NCBI RefSeq assembly: GCF_008704205.1
Contig: NZ_VXLC01000011.1
Location: forward strand, 62,001 to 126,000
DNA from: Nocardia colli
Lineage (GTDB): Bacteria > Actinomycetota > Actinomycetes > Mycobacteriales > Mycobacteriaceae
Length of the DNA stretch: 64,000 bases
Direction: 5' to 3'
The position numbers and the translations under genes were made by a program. How positions within the stretch are numbered: position 1 is the first letter of the stretch; each line of letters begins with the position of its first letter. Below the pieces are notes generated by a model that made no database searches, was not told where the DNA came from, and worked only from the letters and a program-made list of their open reading frames with translations. Below, piece after piece: positions 62,101 through 64,000 of this stretch.

Positions 62101-64000
62101 GGTGCCATCCGAGTCCACCTCGCCGACCGGCTGCCCGACTACATGATCCCGTCGGCGCTGGTGCGATTGGCCGAGCTGCCGCTCACCGCGAACGGGAAGC
62201 TGGACCGCAAGGCCCTGCCGGTGCCGGACCTCGGCGGCGGCACCGGGCGCGGCCGGGCCCTGCGCGACCCGGCCGAGCAGGCGGTCGCCGCGGTGATCCG
62301 GCAGGTGCTCGGGCTGGCCGAGCAGGTCGAACTGGCCGCCGACGACGACTTCCTCGCGCTCGGCGGCGATTCCATCAGCGCGATCCGGATGGCCTCGGCG
62401 CTCAAGAAGCGCGGCCTGCTGATCACCACCAGCGCGCTGTTCGCGGCGCGCACCATCGCGCTGATCGCCGCGGCCACCGTGCCGATCGACCTGTCCACCG
62501 CGCCCGCGCTGGTGGAATCCGGTGACGGCACCGGATGGATCCCGCTCAACCCGATCGCCACCCTGCTGACCGGGCAGAGCGCCGACTACGCCGCATACAG
62601 CCAGGCCACCGCCATGGTGACCCCGCAAGACAGCTCGCTCGAGCGACTGACGGCCGTCCTGCACGGGCTGCTCGACCGGCATCCGCTGCTGCGCGCACGG
62701 CTGGCGACCGGACCGGACGGCCGCACCGCCTACTATGTGCCGCAGGCCGACGAGCCGTTCACCCACCCCGGCCTCATCGACGTCGAGATCGATTGCGCCG
62801 CATGGGCATCGACCGCGACCGAGGTACTCAACGAGCAGTTGCGCGCCATCGCCGAAGCGCTCGACCCGGCGGCGGGCCGGATGGTCGGCGCGGCCTGGGT
62901 GCACACCGGCGACCGGTCCGCCGGACGGCTGCTGCTGGTGCTGCACCACCTGGTGGTCGACGGTGTGTCCTGGCGCGTCATCCACGAAGATCTGCGCAGA
63001 CTCTGGGCGCACGAAGAGGTTTCGGCGGCCGACCTCGGCACGTCGGTGCAGGCCTGGAATACCAATCTGGTCCGGCTCGCGCAGGCCGATTCGGTGACCG
63101 AGACCCTGCCGTTCTGGCAGGAGATCGCGGACAGCGCCGACCCGCTGCTCGGCGACCGCGCCTTCGACGCCGCCGTCGATACCGTCGCGACGGTGCGCGA
63201 GGTCACCGCCGAGCTGGACATCGCCGACACCCAGTACCTGATGACCACCGCGGCACAGGCTTTCGGCTGCGACTTCCTGGACATCCAGGTGGCGGCGCTC
63301 GCCGTGGCGACCCGGCGGTTCCGGCGGGCCCGCGATCGAGACGCAGGTCCGGTCACCTTGACCATGGAGCGGCACGGCCGCGTCGAAAGCCTGTTCGCCG
63401 GAGTAGATCTCGCCAACGCCGTCGGCTGGTTCACCACCGCCTATCCGGTCGCGCTGGACATCGCGGCCGATGCGGAGATGGTCGGCGCGGTCAAGGCGGT
63501 CAAGGAGCAGCTGCGCGCGGTACCCGACTCCGGCATCGGCTGGGGTCTGCTCCGGCAGCTCAATCCCGACACCGCATCCCGGCTCGCCGATGGCGCGCCG
63601 CCGCAGCTCAGCTTCAACTACATGGGCCGCTTCGCCGTCGCCGACGCGGCGACGGAATGGGACGCCGCACCGGAATTCGGCTATCTCGGCGGCCACGCGA
63701 ACGCGGCCATGCCCGCGCCTGCCCTGCTCGACATCAACACGGTCGCGTTGCTGGACAGCGACTCGCCGCAGCTCCGGGCATCCTTCCGGTTCCCGTCCGG
63801 CCCGATCGCCGAGGCCGAGGTCCGCGAACTAGCCGACCGGTGGATCGGTGCGCTGCGCGAACTGGCGAAGACCGTGCGCGAGAACCCGGCGCGGCGGTTG
63901 ACGCCGAGCGACGTGCTCGCCCGCGACGTGACCCAGCTCGACCTCGATCGCTGGCAGTCGCTCTACGGCCGCTGCGCCGACGTGTATCCGCTCGCACCGC
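59194..64000 (+). CDS. NRPS: C-A-T-E-C..., 3' end outside window
   Basis: An open frame of 1602 codons to the right edge. Start ATG 59194 ([11 protein letters not shown]) lies 51 bases after the ArCP-Cy-A-T gene, with no iron box between, so it is likely in the same operon. Condensation domain with [10 protein letters not shown] (~168-177); adenylation domain with [37 protein letters not shown] and Lys in [10 protein letters not shown]; carrier [10 protein letters not shown] (Ser ~1058); epimerization domain with [10 protein letters not shown] (~1252) and FNYMGRF; then YPLAP opens another condensation domain at the edge. I checked the frame at six points and saw no shift. It should accept the aryl-thiazoline from the previous protein and add a D-configured residue. 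Pocket D, V, F, S, V, L, L, M, D is not assignable. Confidence 0.93.
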   Translation, partial: MRSLEDLQEAMRARLAAAGLASTPTVPQRRDPARAAMSFGQRYVWAHQQISPDSTAYNLCLALTFDGEVVDDALRQAFLALVRRHEVLRTTYHNDEHGNPYQRIHPELAPRVRELDLTGFAASEAEHRLGVRVEAAAHETFDLSNESSLRLDFVRLDPRRVVVIVVIQHIAWDGMTLPALSKDVERYYRAALTGSITVEPLRRQVADFAEWEQDRFATADHGADSDFWAGRFDGEVPELPLPYNRRPLLVTETGSRLDRLLGATADANLRNLSAALRTTPFSVFLAAYYVALRQITGQADVVIGTTVANREEPGMELLIGNFSNMLPLRLNPPADRAGGGTFAELVEYVRAVTTDAFRHKNFPQEGVVRAVNRATGNVGSALFDTMVLFLDQKIDGPQLPGAVTSWRLADHGASLLPIAVEAFLHSDRVDVQITYRTDLFDESTIQRLHEYIDQTLADATAARRVDELLVLSAADRAAVQTWSRGDRVPIEPATVDAMIRDSARDHPDRIAVVFGEIELPYAEFDARVNRLARRLLERGVRTGDRVGVFAERSEWLPVVFAAVLRAGAVYVPIDPSYPADRIEFMLGDARPALLVRSAGPDRLLDPEHIAGVPILDLADQAEQAASARLDATPIRPGELTRPIHPLDAAYLLYTSGTTGRPKGVVINHRAVASHVQWMRDYLGFGAERILQKAPIGFDVSVFELVNALCTGSATVLPPPDWWQADVEALADIIDRHQITQLSLVPSVTRAFLDADPDPARLRSMRFVYLGGEAVPPPLVEEAGRVFGGTVLGLYGPTEAAMDLMHENFAGALAAPEDFRAALIGLPESNSDVYVLDDRLRPVPPGVTGELYLGGTQLAQGYHHRSGLSSATFVACPFTDEPGARMYRTGDVVRWHPSGSMEYLGRIDDQVKVRGHRIELGEVGSVLRQVPGIASAAAIAINRATDAALVAYYVPEPGSAYESGTEAENSGAIRVHLADRLPDYMIPSALVRLAELPLTANGKLDRKALPVPDLGGGTGRGRALRDPAEQAVAAVIRQVLGLAEQVELAADDDFLALGGDSISAIRMASALKKRGLLITTSALFAARTIALIAAATVPIDLSTAPALVESGDGTGWIPLNPIATLLTGQSADYAAYSQATAMVTPQDSSLERLTAVLHGLLDRHPLLRARLATGPDGRTAYYVPQADEPFTHPGLIDVEIDCAAWASTATEVLNEQLRAIAEALDPAAGRMVGAAWVHTGDRSAGRLLLVLHHLVVDGVSWRVIHEDLRRLWAHEEVSAADLGTSVQAWNTNLVRLAQADSVTETLPFWQEIADSADPLLGDRAFDAAVDTVATVREVTAELDIADTQYLMTTAAQAFGCDFLDIQVAALAVATRRFRRARDRDAGPVTLTMERHGRVESLFAGVDLANAVGWFTTAYPVALDIAADAEMVGAVKAVKEQLRAVPDSGIGWGLLRQLNPDTASRLADGAPPQLSFNYMGRFAVADAATEWDAAPEFGYLGGHANAAMPAPALLDINTVALLDSDSPQLRASFRFPSGPIAEAEVRELADRWIGALRELAKTVRENPARRLTPSDVLARDVTQLDLDRWQSLYGRCADVYPLAP

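Overview
The window is high-GC actinobacterial DNA, most likely from Nocardia or a close mycolic-acid-containing relative. The evidence is two secreted antigen 85-type mycolyltransferase homologues, an MbtG-type lysine N-oxygenase, DtxR/IdeR-type iron boxes, a TIGR03667 F420-type flavin protein, and a ribosomal S10 operon that stops at rpsQ. No tRNA, rRNA, insertion sequence or CRISPR array was seen.

Layout. 1-2317: the terminal module (A-PCP-thioesterase) of an NRPS that enters from the left. 2.5-16.7 kb: an Ag85-like esterase, an Nramp Mn/Fe transporter behind a perfect inverted repeat, an extended SDR, a crotonase, a double-headed TetR regulator, an aldehyde-dehydrogenase-like protein lacking its cysteine, a DrrABC-like ABC exporter, a lycopene cyclase, a second Ag85 paralogue coupled to a secreted lipase, and a DUF4442 hotdog protein. 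16.9-23.2 kb: a small secreted protein, then the S10 operon rpsJ-rplC-rplD-rplW-rplB-rpsS-rplV-rpsC-rplP-rpmC-rpsQ with a long leader and a strong terminator. 23.2-34.7 kb: a VapBC-type toxin-antitoxin pair, a phosphatase, an MFS transporter, an EXLDI protein plus an MMPL transporter, a DUF2637 protein with Asn-Gly-His repeats, a CPBP protease, a pseudouridine synthase, a PPOX flavin protein and a 64-residue protein.

35.0-64.0 kb: an iron-regulated siderophore locus that runs off the right edge. It holds an IrtAB/YbtPQ-like ABC importer pair, a free-standing siderophore-interacting flavin reductase, a secreted MTB12-like protein, MbtG, a GART-family formyltransferase, a FecB-like lipoprotein and five NRPS genes: C-A-T-A* (A* = degenerate), C-T, C-A-T-E, ArCP-Cy-A-T and C-A-T-E-C... 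At least seven iron boxes (hand-scored 13-16 of 19 against TTAGGTTAGGCTAACCTAA) precede its transcription units. The ArCP-Cy-A-T protein carries a cysteine-like adenylation code. Together with the N-oxygenase and formyltransferase this suggests an aryl-thiazoline siderophore that also carries N-formyl-N-hydroxy basic residues. Low iron would switch on synthesis, capture, import and reductive release as one regulon. The aryl-acid ligase and the aryl-acid synthase are not in the window.
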